Part shown: positions 13,801 through 26,600 of the stretch, piece after piece
How positions within the stretch are numbered: position 1 is the stretch's first letter
Layout of the letters: each line of letters opens with the position of its first letter
From: Lathyrus oleraceus
Taxonomy: Eukaryota > Streptophyta > Magnoliopsida > Fabales > Fabaceae
NCBI RefSeq assembly: GCF_024323335.1
Contig: NC_066583.1
Span: 412,126,031 to 412,190,030, forward strand
Reading direction: 5' to 3'
DNA length: 64,000 nucleotides
The notes under the pieces: generated by a model
Told to the model about the DNA's origin: nothing
Database searches by the model: none
What the model saw: the letters and a program-made list of their open reading frames with translations, nothing else
Made by a program: the position numbers and the translations under genes

Positions 13801-16000
13801 CTCGAAGAGTCTTAGATTCAATTAAGGTATCATTCCCTCGTTCGGAATATCTTAATTCTATCAGATAAGATGCTGCCTCGACTCGATATAAAGAATCTCA
13901 TTTTTGTTGTTTGAGATACTGCTTCATCAATATGAAGAGTCTCATTTCAGATTTCTTTGAGATTACTGCTCTAGTGTCCTCGAAGAGTCCTACATTCAAT
14001 TAAGGTATCATTCCCTCGTTTGGAATATCTTAATTCTATCTTATAAGATACTGGTTCGATTCGACACAGAGAATCCCATTTTCTTTATTGTTTGAGATGC
14101 TGCTTCAATAATATGAAGAGTCTCATTCCAGTTCTTCTAAAGATACTGCTCTAGTGTCCTCTAAGAGTTTTATATTCAATTAAGACATCGTTCCTTTGGA
14201 CTGAAATGTCTTAATTCTGTAAGATCAGATACTGCTTCGACCCGATAAAGAGAATCTCATTTTTGTTATTTGAGATGTTGCTTCATCAATATGAAGAGTC
14301 TCATTTCAGATTTCTTTGAGATTACTACTCTAGTGTCCTCAAAGAATATTAGATTCAATTAAGGTATCATTCCATCGTTCGAAATATCTTAATTCTATCG
14401 TATAAGATACTGCTTCGATTCGACATAGAGAATCTCATTTTCTTTACTGTTTGAGATGCTACTTCATCAATATGAAGAATCTCATTTCAGATTTCTTTGA
14501 GACACTGCTCTAGTGTCCTCGAAGAGTCTTAGATTCAATTAAGCTATCATTACCTCGTTCTGAATATCTTAATTCTATCGTATAAGATACTACTTCGATT
14601 CGACACAGAAAATCTCATTTTCTTTACTGTTTGAGATGCTGCTTCATCAATATGAAGAGTCTCATTCCAGTTCTTCTAGAGATACTGCTCTAGTATCTTC
14701 GAAGAGTCTTAGATTCAATTAAGGTATCATTCCCTCGTTCGGAATATCTTAATTCTATCATATAAGATACTGCTTCGATTCGACATAGAGAATCTCATTT
14801 TCTTTACTGTTTGAGATGCTGCTTCATCAATATGAAGAGTCTCATTTCATATTTCTTTGAGATTACTGCTCTAGTGTCCTCGAAGAGTCTTAGATTAAAT
14901 TTAGGTATCATTCCCTCGTCCGGAATATTTTAATTCTATTGTATAAGATACTCCTTCGATTCGACACGGAGAATCTCATTTTCTTTACTGTTTGAGATGC
15001 TGCTTCATCAATATGAAAAGTCTCATTCCAGTTCTTCTAGAGATACTGCTCTAGTGTCCTCGAAGAGTCTTAGATTCAATTAAGACATCATTCCTTTGGT
15101 CTGGAATGTCTTAATCCTATCAGATCAGATACTGCTTCTACCCGATACCGAGAATCTCATTTTTGTTGTTTGAGATGCTGCTTCATCAATATGAAGAGTC
15201 TCATTTCATATTTCTTTGAGATTACTGCTCTAGTATCCTCGAAGAGTCTTAGATTCAAATAAGGTATAATTCCCTCGTTCGGAATATCTTAATTCTATCA
15301 GATAAGATGCTGCCTCGACTCGATATAGAGAATCTCATTTTTGTTGTTTGAGATACTGCTTCATCAATATGAAGAGTCTCATTTCAGATTTCTTTGTGAT
15401 TACTGCTCTAGTGTCCTCGAAGAGTCCTACATTCAATTAAGGTATCATTCCCTCGTTTGGAATATCTTAATTCTATCGTATAAGATACTGGTTCGATTCG
15501 ACACAAAGAATCCCATTTTCTTTACTGTTTGTAGATGCTGCTTCAATAATATGAAGAGTCTCATTCTAGTTCTTCTAAAGATACTGCTCTAGTGTCCTCT
15601 AAGAGTCTTATATTCAATTAAGACATCGTTCCTTTGGTCTGGAATGTCTTAATTCTGTCAGATCAGATACTGCTTCGACCCGATAAAGAGAATCTCATTT
15701 TTGTGGTTTGAGATGTTGCTTCATCAATAGGAAGAGTCTCATTTCAGATTTCTTTGAGATTACTACTCTAGTGTCCTCAAAGAGTATTAGATTCAATTAA
15801 GGTATCATTCCGTCGTTCGAAATATCTTAATTCTATCGTATAAGATACTGCTTCAATTCGACATAGAGAATCTCATTTTCTTTACTGTTTGAGATGCTAC
15901 TTCATCAATATGAAGAATCTCATTTCAGATTTCTTTGAGACACTGTTCTAGTGTCCTCGAAGAGTCTTAGATTCAATTAAGGTATCATTACCTCGTTCTG
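10808..16000. repeat. Higher-order repeat zone 2, ~1,418-bp period (8-mer)
   Basis: Two interleaved series of class 2 monomers have the same step: 10808, 12226, 13644, 15080 (steps 1418, 1418, 1436) and 11344, 12763, 14180, 15618 (steps 1419, 1417, 1438). A monomer shortened by loss of the block between GCTTCAT and TTTCAGATT is shared at about 11,620 and 13,045, which fits descent by unequal exchange. The last unit is about 18 bp longer and lacks the short monomer. Confidence 0.8.
12192..12370. repeat. Example of the minor (class 2) satellite monomer
   Basis: A 179-bp monomer taken as the type of class 2. After the shared TTCAATTAAG block it carries ATCATTCCTTTGGTCTGG and then GATCAGATACTGCTTC followed by a CCCGATAC block. 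Class 1 has instead ATCATTCCCTCGTTCGG and TATAAGATACTGCTTCGATT. Class 2 occurs at regular places in the array and gives the clearest HOR marker. Class 2 monomers start their TTAAG[AC] block at 10808, 11344, 12226, 12763, 13644, 14180, 15080, 15618, 18498, 24619, 26600, 28581, 38451, 40432, 42052, 44032 and 45651. Confidence 0.85.
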
Positions 16001-19000
16001 AATATCTTAATTTTATCGTATAAGATACTACTTCGATTCGACACAGAGAATCTCATTTTCTTTACTGTTTGAGATGCTGCTTCATTAATATGAAGATTCT
16101 CATTTTAGATTTTCTTAAAATACTGCTCTAGTGTCCTCGAAGAATCTTAGATTCAATTAAGGTATCATTCCCTCGTTCATAATATCTTAATTTTATCGTA
16201 TAAGATACTGCTTTTATTCGACACAGAGAATCTCATTTTCTTTGCTGTTTGAGATGCTGCTTCATCAATATGAAGAGTCTCATTTCAAATTTTTTAGAGA
16301 TACTGCTCTAGTATCCGTGAAGATTCTTAGATTCAATTAAGGTATCATTCCCTCGTTCGAATATCTTAATTCTATAATATAAGATACTGCTTCGACTCGA
16401 CATAGAGAATCTCATTTTCTTTACTGTTTGAGATGCTGCTTCATCAATATGAAGAGTCTCATTCCAGTTCTTCTAGGGATACTGCTCTTGTATCTTCGAA
16501 GAGTTTTAGATTCAATTAAGGTATCATTCCCTCATTCGAAATATCTTAATTCTATCAGATAAGATACTACTTCAATTCGACATAGAGAATCTCATTTTCT
16601 TAACTCTTTGAGTTGCTGCTTCATCAATATGAAAAGTCTCATTTCAAATTTCTTTGAGATTACTGCTCTAGTGTCCTCGAAGAGTATTAGATTCAATTAA
16701 GGTATCAATCGGTCGTTCGAAATATTTTAATTCTATCGTATAAGATACTACTTCAATTCGACATAGAGAATCTCATTTTCTTTACTGTTTGAGATGCTAC
16801 TTCATCAATATGAAGAATCTCATTTCAGATTTCTTTGAGACACTGCTCTAGTGTCCTCGAAGAGTCTTAGATTCAATTAAGGTATCATTACCTCGTTCTG
16901 AATATCTTAATTCTATCGTATAAGATACTACTTCGATTCGACACAGAGAATCTCATTTTCTTTACTGTTTGAGATGCTACTTCATTAATATGAAGAGTTT
17001 CATTTTAGATTTTCTTAAAATACTGCTCTAGTGTCCTCGAGAATCTTAGATTCAATTAAGGTATCATTCCCTCGTTCATAATATCTTAAGTCTATCGTAT
17101 AAGATACTGCTTTTATTCGACACAGAGAATCTCATTTTCTTTGATGTTTGAGATGCTGCTTCATCAATTTGAAGAGTCTCATTTCAGATTTTTTAGAGAT
17201 ACTGCTCTAGTATCCTCGAAGATTCTTAGATTCAATTAAGGTATCATTCCCTCGTTCGAATATCTTAATTCTATCATATAAGATACTGCTTCGACTCGAC
17301 ATAGAGAATCTCATTTTCTTTACTATTTGAGATGCTGCTTCATCAATATGAAGAGTCTCATTCCAGTTCTTCTAGGGATACTGCTCTAGTATCTTCGAAG
17401 AGTTTTAGATTCAATTAAGGTATCATTCCCTCATTTGAAATATCTTAATTCTATCAGATAAGATACTACTTCGATTCGACATAGAGAATCTCATTTTCTT
17501 TACTCTTTGAGTTGCTGCTTCATCAATATGAAGAGTCTCATTTCATATTTCTTTGAGATTACTGCTCTAGTGTCCTCGAAGAGTATTAGATTCAATTAAG
17601 GGATCATTCCCTCATTCGGAATATCTTAATTCTATCGTATAAGATACTGCTTCCATTCGACATAGAGAATCTCATTTTCTTTAATGTTTGAGATGCTGCT
17701 TCATCAATATGAAGAGTCTCATTTCATATTTCTTTGAGACATTTCTCTAGTGTCCTCGAAGAGTCTTAGATTAAATTAAGGTATCATTACCTCGTTCGGA
17801 ATATCTTAATTCTATCGTATAAGATATTGCTTCGATTCGACACAGTGAATCTCATTTTCTTTCTTGTTTGAGATGTTGCTTTATCAATATGAAGAGTCTC
17901 ATTTCAGATTTTTTTTAAATACTGCTCTAGTGTCCTCGAAGAGTCTTAGATTCAGTTAAGGTATCATTGCCTCGTTTGGAATATCTTAATTCTATCGTAT
18001 AAGATACTGCTTCGATTCGACACAGAGAATCTCATTTTCTTTGCAGTTTGAGATGCTGCTTCATCAATATGAAGAGTTTTATTTCAGATGTTTTAGAGAT
18101 ACTGCTCTAGTATCCACTAAGAGTCTTAGATTCAATTAAGGTACCATTATTTCATTTGGAATATCTTAATTCTATCATATAAGATACTATTTTGACTTGA
18201 CACAGAGAATCTCATTTTCTTTACTGTTTGAGATGCTGCTTTATGAATATGAAGAGTCTCATTTCAGTTTTCTTTGAGATTACTGCTCTAGTGTCCTCGA
18301 AGAGTCCTACATTCAATTAAGGTATCATTCCCTCGTTTGGAATATCTTAATTCTATCGTATAAGATACTGGTTCGATTCGACACAGAGAATCCCATTTTC
18401 TTTACTGTTTGTAGATGCTGCTTCAATAATATGAAGAGTCTCATTCCAGTTCTTCTAAAGATACTGCTCTAGTGTCCTCTAAGAGTCTTATATTCAATTA
18501 AGACATCGTTCCTTTGGTCTGGAATGTCTTAATTCTGTCAGATCAGATACTGCTTCGACCCGATAAAGAGAATCTAATTTTTGTTGTTTGAGATGTTGGT
18601 TCATCAATAGGAAGAGTCTCATTTCAGATTTCTTTGAGATTACTACTCTAGTGTCCTCAAAGAGTATTAGATTCAATTAAGGTATCATTCCGTCGTTCGA
18701 AATATCTTAATTCTATCGTATAAGATACTTCTTCAATTCGACATAGAGAATCTCATTTTCTTTACTGTTTGAGATACTACTTCATCAATATGAAGAATCT
18801 CATTTCAGATTTCTTTGAGACACTGTTCTAGTGTCCTCGAAGAGTCTTAGATTCAATTAAGGTATCATTACCTCGTTCTGAATATCTTAATTCTATCGTA
18901 TAAGATACTACTTCGATTCGACATAGAGAATCTCATTTTCTTTACTGTTTGAGATGCTGCTTCATTAATATGAAGAGTCTCATTTTAGATTTTCTTAAAA

Positions 19001-19731
19001 TACTGCTCTAGTGTCCTCGAAGAATCTTAGATTCAATTAAGGTATCATTCCCTCGTTCATAATATCTTAATTCTATCGTATAAGATACTGCTTTTATTCG
19101 ACACAGAGAATCTCATTTTCTTTGCTGTTTGAGATGCTGCTTCATCAATATGAAGAGTCTCATTTCAGATTTTTTAGAGATACTGCTCTAGTATCCTCGA
19201 AGATTCTTAGATTCAATTAAGGTATCATTCCCTCGTTCGAATATCTTAATTCTATCATATAAGATACTGCTTCGATTCGACATAGAGAATCTCATTTTCT
19301 TTACTGTTTGAGATGCTGCTTCATCAATATGAAGAGTCTCATTCCAGTTCTTCTAGAGATACTGCTCTAGTATCTTCGAAGAGTTTTAGATTCAATTAAG
19401 GTATCATTCCCTCATTCGAAATATCTTAATTCTATCAGATAAGATACTACTTCGATTCGACATAGAGAATCTCATTTTCTTTACTCTTTGAGTTGCTGCT
19501 TCATCAATATGAAGAGTCTCATTTCAAATTTCTTTGAGATTACTGCTCTTGTGTCCTCGAAGAGTATTAGATTTAATTAAGGTATCATTCCCTCATTCGG
19601 AATATCTTAATTTTATCGTATAAGATACTGCTTCCATTCGACATAGAGAATCTCATTTTCTTTAATGTTTGAGATGCTGCTTCATCAATATGAAGAGTCT
19701 CATTTCAGATTTTTTAGAGATACTGCTCTAG

Positions 19732-21711
19732 TATCCTCGAAGATTCTTAGATTCAATTAAGGTATCATTCCCTCGTTCGAATATCTTAATTCTATCATAT
19801 AAGATACTGCTTCGACTCGACATAGAGAATCTCATTTTCTTTACTGTTTGAGATGCTGCTTCATCAATATGAAGAGTCTCATTCTAGTTCTTCTAGGGAT
19901 ACTGCTCTAGTATCTTCGAAGAGTTTTAGATTCAATTAAGGTATCATTCCCTCATTCGGAATATCTTAATTCTATCAGATAAGATACTGCTTCGATTCGA
20001 CATAGAGAATCTCATTTTCTTTACTCTTTGAGTTGCTGCTTCATCAATATGAAGAGTCTCATTTCAAATTTCTTTGAGATTACTGCTCTAGTGTCCTCGA
20101 AGAGTATTAGATTCAATTAAGGTATCATTCGGTCGTTCGAAATATCTTAATTCTATCGTATAAGATACTACTTCAATTCGACATAGAGAATCTCATTTTC
20201 TTTACTGTTTGAGATGCTACTTCATCAATATGAAGAATCTCATTTCAGATTTCTTTGAGACACTGCTCTAGTGTCCTCGAAGAGTCTTAGATTCAATTAA
20301 GGTATCATTACCTCGTTCTGAATATCTTAATTCTATCGTATAAGATACTACTTCGATTCGACACAGAGAATCTCATTTTCTTTACTGTTTGAGATGCTGC
20401 TTCATTAATATGAAGAGTCTCATTTTAGATTTTCTTAAAATACTGCTCTAGTGTCCTCGAAGAATCTTAGATTCAATTAAGGTATCATTCCCTTGTTCAT
20501 AATATCTTAATTCTATCGTATAAGATACTGCTTTTATTCGACACAGAGAATCTCATTTTCTTTGATGTTTGAGATGCTGCTTCATCAATTTGAAGAGTCT
20601 CATTTCAGATTTTTTAGAGATACTGCTCTAGTATCCTCGAAGATTCTTAGATTCAATTAAGGTATCATTCCCTCGTTCGAATATCTTAATTCTATCATAT
20701 AAGATACTGCTTCGACTCGACATAGAGAATCTCATTTTCTTTACTGTTTGAGATGCTGCTTCATCAATATGAAGAGTCTCATTCCAGTTCTTCTAGGGAT
20801 ACTGCTCTAGTATCATCGAAGAGTTTTAGATTCAATTAAGGTATCATTCCTTCATTCGAAATATCTTAATTCTATCATATAAGATACTGCTTCGACTCGA
20901 CATAGAGAATCTCATTTTCTTTACTGTTTGAGATGCTGCTTCATCAATATGAAGAGTCTCATTCCAGTTCTTCTAGGGATACTGCTCTAGTATCTTCGAA
21001 GAGTTTTAGATTCAATTAAAGTATCATTCCCTCATTCGAAATATCTTAATTCTATCAGATAAGATACTACTTCGATTCGACATAGAGAATCTCATTTTCT
21101 TTACTCTTTGAGTTGCTGCTTCATCAATATGAAGAGTCTCATTTCAAATTTCTTTGAGATTACTGCTCTTGTGTCCTCGAAGAGTATTAGATTTAATTAA
21201 GGTATCATTCCCTCATTCGGAATATCTTAATTTTATCGTATAAGATACTGCTTCCATTCGACATAGAGAATCTCATTTTCTTTAATGTTTGAGATGCTGC
21301 TTCATCAATATGAAGAGTCTAATTTCAGATTTTTTAGAGATACCGCTCTAGTATCCTCGAAGATTCTTAGATTCAATTAAGGTATCATTCCCTCGTTCGA
21401 ATATCTTAATTCTATCATATAAGATACTGCTTCGACTTGACATAGAGAATCTCATTTTCTTTACTGTTTGAGATGCTGCTTCATCAATATGAAGAGTCTC
21501 ATTCCAGTTCTTCTAGGGATACTGCTCTAGTATCTTCGAAGAGTTTTAGATTCAATTAAGGTATCATTCTCTCATTCGGAATATCTTAATTCTATCAGAT
21601 AAGATACTGCTTCGATTCGACATAGAGAATCTCATTTTCTTTACTCTTTGAGTTGCTGCTTCATCAATATGAAGAGTCTCATTTCAAATTTCTTTGAGAT
21701 TACTGCTCTAG
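19732..21711. repeat. 1,980-bp HOR unit, tandem copy 1
   Basis: Every line from about 19,741 to 21,660 matches the text 1,980 bp further on, including private variants such as TATCATCGAA (about 20,813), AATTAAAGTATC (about 21,015) and ATACCGCTC (about 21,340). The match breaks just before about 19,720 and just after about 21,711. I found no mismatch by eye, so identity is at or near 100 percent. Confidence 0.85.
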
Positions 21712-23691
21712 TATCCTCGAAGATTCTTAGATTCAATTAAGGTATCATTCCCTCGTTCGAATATCTTAATTCTATCATATAAGATACTGCTTCGACTCGA
21801 CATAGAGAATCTCATTTTCTTTACTGTTTGAGATGCTGCTTCATCAATATGAAGAGTCTCATTCTAGTTCTTCTAGGGATACTGCTCTAGTATCTTCGAA
21901 GAGTTTTAGATTCAATTAAGGTATCATTCCCTCATTCGGAATATCTTAATTCTATCAGATAAGATACTGCTTCGATTCGACATAGAGAATCTCATTTTCT
22001 TTACTCTTTGAGTTGCTGCTTCATCAATATGAAGAGTCTCATTTCAAATTTCTTTGAGATTACTGCTCTAGTGTCCTCGAAGAGTATTAGATTCAATTAA
22101 GGTATCATTCGGTCGTTCGAAATATCTTAATTCTATCGTATAAGATACTACTTCAATTCGACATAGAGAATCTCATTTTCTTTACTGTTTGAGATGCTAC
22201 TTCATCAATATGAAGAATCTCATTTCAGATTTCTTTGAGACACTGCTCTAGTGTCCTCGAAGAGTCTTAGATTCAATTAAGGTATCATTACCTCGTTCTG
22301 AATATCTTAATTCTATCGTATAAGATACTACTTCGATTCGACACAGAGAATCTCATTTTCTTTACTGTTTGAGATGCTGCTTCATTAATATGAAGAGTCT
22401 CATTTTAGATTTTCTTAAAATACTGCTCTAGTGTCCTCGAAGAATCTTAGATTCAATTAAGGTATCATTCCCTTGTTCATAATATCTTAATTCTATCGTA
22501 TAAGATACTGCTTTTATTCGACACAGAGAATCTCATTTTCTTTGATGTTTGAGATGCTGCTTCATCAATTTGAAGAGTCTCATTTCAGATTTTTTAGAGA
22601 TACTGCTCTAGTATCCTCGAAGATTCTTAGATTCAATTAAGGTATCATTCCCTCGTTCGAATATCTTAATTCTATCATATAAGATACTGCTTCGACTCGA
22701 CATAGAGAATCTCATTTTCTTTACTGTTTGAGATGCTGCTTCATCAATATGAAGAGTCTCATTCCAGTTCTTCTAGGGATACTGCTCTAGTATCATCGAA
22801 GAGTTTTAGATTCAATTAAGGTATCATTCCTTCATTCGAAATATCTTAATTCTATCATATAAGATACTGCTTCGACTCGACATAGAGAATCTCATTTTCT
22901 TTACTGTTTGAGATGCTGCTTCATCAATATGAAGAGTCTCATTCCAGTTCTTCTAGGGATACTGCTCTAGTATCTTCGAAGAGTTTTAGATTCAATTAAA
23001 GTATCATTCCCTCATTCGAAATATCTTAATTCTATCAGATAAGATACTACTTCGATTCGACATAGAGAATCTCATTTTCTTTACTCTTTGAGTTGCTGCT
23101 TCATCAATATGAAGAGTCTCATTTCAAATTTCTTTGAGATTACTGCTCTTGTGTCCTCGAAGAGTATTAGATTTAATTAAGGTATCATTCCCTCATTCGG
23201 AATATCTTAATTTTATCGTATAAGATACTGCTTCCATTCGACATAGAGAATCTCATTTTCTTTAATGTTTGAGATGCTGCTTCATCAATATGAAGAGTCT
23301 AATTTCAGATTTTTTAGAGATACCGCTCTAGTATCCTCGAAGATTCTTAGATTCAATTAAGGTATCATTCCCTCGTTCGAATATCTTAATTCTATCATAT
23401 AAGATACTGCTTCGACTTGACATAGAGAATCTCATTTTCTTTACTGTTTGAGATGCTGCTTCATCAATATGAAGAGTCTCATTCCAGTTCTTCTAGGGAT
23501 ACTGCTCTAGTATCTTCGAAGAGTTTTAGATTCAATTAAGGTATCATTCTCTCATTCGGAATATCTTAATTCTATCAGATAAGATACTGCTTCGATTCGA
23601 CATAGAGAATCTCATTTTCTTTACTCTTTGAGTTGCTGCTTCATCAATATGAAGAGTCTCATTTCAAATTTCTTTGAGATTACTGCTCTAG
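21712..23691. repeat. 1,980-bp HOR unit, tandem copy 2
   Basis: Second copy of the preceding unit. The junction is visible at about 21,711, where a GAGATTACTGCTCTAGT context leads into TATCCTCGAAGATTC instead of the usual GTCCTCGAAGAGTATT. At the end of this copy (about 23,691) the usual continuation returns. It is either a very recent unequal exchange or an assembly duplication. Confidence 0.85.
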
Positions 23692-26600
23692 TGTCCTCGA
23701 AGAGTATTAGATTCAATTAAGGTATCATTCCCTCATTCGGAATATCTTAATTCTATCGTATAAGATACTGCTTCCATTCGACATAGAGAATCTCATTATC
23801 TTTAATGTTTGAGATGCTGCTTCATCAATATGAAGAGTGTCATTTCATATTTCTTTGAGACATTTCTCTAGTGTCCTCGAAGAGTCTTAGATTAAATTAA
23901 GGTGTCATTACCTCGTTCGGAATATCTTAATTCTATCGTATAAGATATTGCTTCGATTCGACACAGTGAATCTCATTTTCTTTATTGTTTGAGATGTTGC
24001 TTCATCAATATGAAGAGTCTCATTTCAGATTTTTTTTAAATACTGCTCTAGTGTCCTCGAAGAGTCTTAGATTCAGTTAAGGTATCATTGCCTCGTTTGG
24101 AATATCTTAATTCTATCGTATAAGATACTGTTTCGATTCGACCCAGAGAATCTCATTTTCTTTGCAGTTTGAGATGCTGCTTCATCAATATGAAGAGTCT
24201 CATTTCAGATGTTTTAGAGATACTGCTCTAGTATCCTCGAAGAGTCTTAGATTCAATTGAGGTACCATTATTTCATTTGGAATATCTTAATTCTATCATA
24301 TAAGATACTATTTCGACTTGACACAGAGAATCTCATTTTCTTTACTGTTTGAGATGCTGCTTTATGAATATGAAGAGTCTCATTTCAGTTTTCTTTGAGA
24401 TTACTGCTCTAGTGTCCTCGAAGAGTCCTACATTCAATTAAGGTATCATTCCCTCGTTTGGAATATCTTAACTCTATCGTATAAGATACTGGTTCGATTC
24501 GACACAGAGAATCCCATTTTCTTTACTGTTTGTAGATGCTGCTTCAATAATATGAAGAGTCTCATTCCAGTTCTTCTAAAGATACTGCTCTAGTGTCCTC
24601 TAAGAGTCTTATATTCAATTAAGACATCGTTCCTTTGGTCTGGAATGTCTTAATTCTGTCAGATCAGATACTGCTTCGACCCGATAAAGAGAATCGCATT
24701 TTTGTTGTTTGAGATGTTGCTTCATCAATAGGAAGAGTCTCATTTCAGATTTCTTTGAGATTACTACTCTAGTGTCCTCAAAGAGTATTAGATTCAATTA
24801 AGGTATCATTCCGTCGTTCGAAATATCTTAATTCTATCGTATAAGATACTGCTTCAATTCGACATAGAGAATCTCATTTTCTTTACTGTTTGAGATGCTA
24901 CTTCATCAATATGAAGAATCTCATTTCAGATTTCTTTGAGACACTGCTCTAGTGTCCTCGAAGAGTCTTAGATTCAATTAATGTATCATTACCTCGTTCT
25001 GAATATCTTAATTCTATCGTATAAGATACTACTTCAATTCGACACAGAGAATCTCTATTTCTTTACTGTTTGAGATGCTGCTTCATTAATATGAAGAGTC
25101 TCATTTTAGATTTTCTTAAAATACTGCTCTAGTGTCCTCGAAGAATATTAGATTCAATTAAGGTATCATTCCCTCGTTCATAATATCTTAATTCTATCGT
25201 ATAAGATACTGCTTTTATTCGACACAGAGAATCTCATTTTCTTTGCTGTTTGAGATGCTGCTTCATCAATATGAAGAGTCTCATTTCAGATTTTTTAGAG
25301 ATACTGCTCTAGTATCCTCGAAGATTCTTAGATTCAATTAAGGTATCATTCCCTCGTTCGAATATCTTAATTCTATCATATAAGATACTGCTTCGACTCG
25401 ACATAGAGAATCTCATTTTCTTTACTGTTTGAGATGCTGCTTCATCAATATGAAGAGTCTCATTCCAGTTCTTCTAGGGATACTGCTCTAGTATCTTCGA
25501 AGAGTTTTAGATTCAATTAAGGTATCATTCCCTCATTCGAAATATCTTAATTCTATCAGATAAGATACTACTTCGATTCGACATAGAGAATCTCATTTTC
25601 TTTACTCTTTGAGTTGCTGCTTCATCAATATGAAGAGTCTCATTTCAAATTTCTTTGAGATTACTGCTCTAGTGTCCTCGAAGAGTATTAGATTTAATTA
25701 AGGTATCATTCCCTCATTCGGAAAATCTTAATTCTATCGTATAAGATACTGCTTCCATTCGACATAGAGAATCTCATTTTCTTTAATGTTTGAGATGCTG
25801 CTTCATCAATATGAAGAGTCTCATTTCATATTTCTTTGAGACATTTCTCTAGTGTCCTCGAAGAGTCTTAGATTAAATTAAGGTATCATTACCTCGTTCG
25901 GAATATCTTAATTCTATCGTATAAGATATTGCTTCGATTCGACACAGTGAATCTCATTTTCTTTATTGTTTGAGATGTTGCTTCATCAATATGAAGAGTC
26001 TCATTTCAGATTTTTTTTAAATACTGCTCTAGTGTCCTCGAAGAGTCTTAGATTCAGTTAAGGTATCATTGCCTCGTTTGGAATATCTTAATTCTATCGT
26101 ATAAGATACTGTTTCGATTCGACCCAGAGAATCTCATTTTCTTTGCAGTTTGAGATGCTGCTTCATCAATATGAAGAGTCTCATTTCAGATGTTTTAGAG
26201 ATACTGCTCTAGTATCCTCGAAGAGTCTTAGATTCAATTAAGGTACCATTATTTCATTTGGAATATCTTAATTCTATCATATAAGATACTATTTCGACTT
26301 GACACAGAGAATCTCATTTTCTTTACTGTTTGAGATGCTGCTTTATGAATATGAAGAGTCTCATTTCAGTTTTCTTTGAGATTACTGCTCTAGTGTCCTC
26401 GAAGAGTCCTACATTCAATTAAGGTATCATTCCCTCGTTTGGAATATCTTAACTCTATCGTATAAGATACTGGTTCGATTCGACACAGAGAATCCCATTT
26501 TCTTTACTGTTTGTAGATGCTGCTTCAATAATATGAAGAGTCTCATTCCAGTTCTTCTAAAGATACTGCTCTAGTGTCCTCTAAGAGTCTTATATTCAAT

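Noticed and set aside
15341..15592. 83-codon plus-strand ORF
   Set aside because: Lies wholly within satellite monomers, with no conservation of the frame.
24615..24797. 60-codon minus-strand ORF, with copies at 18494-18676 and 26596-26778
   Set aside because: Recurs only because the HOR unit recurs; the copies are the same class 2 monomer read backwards, with no initiation context or domain.
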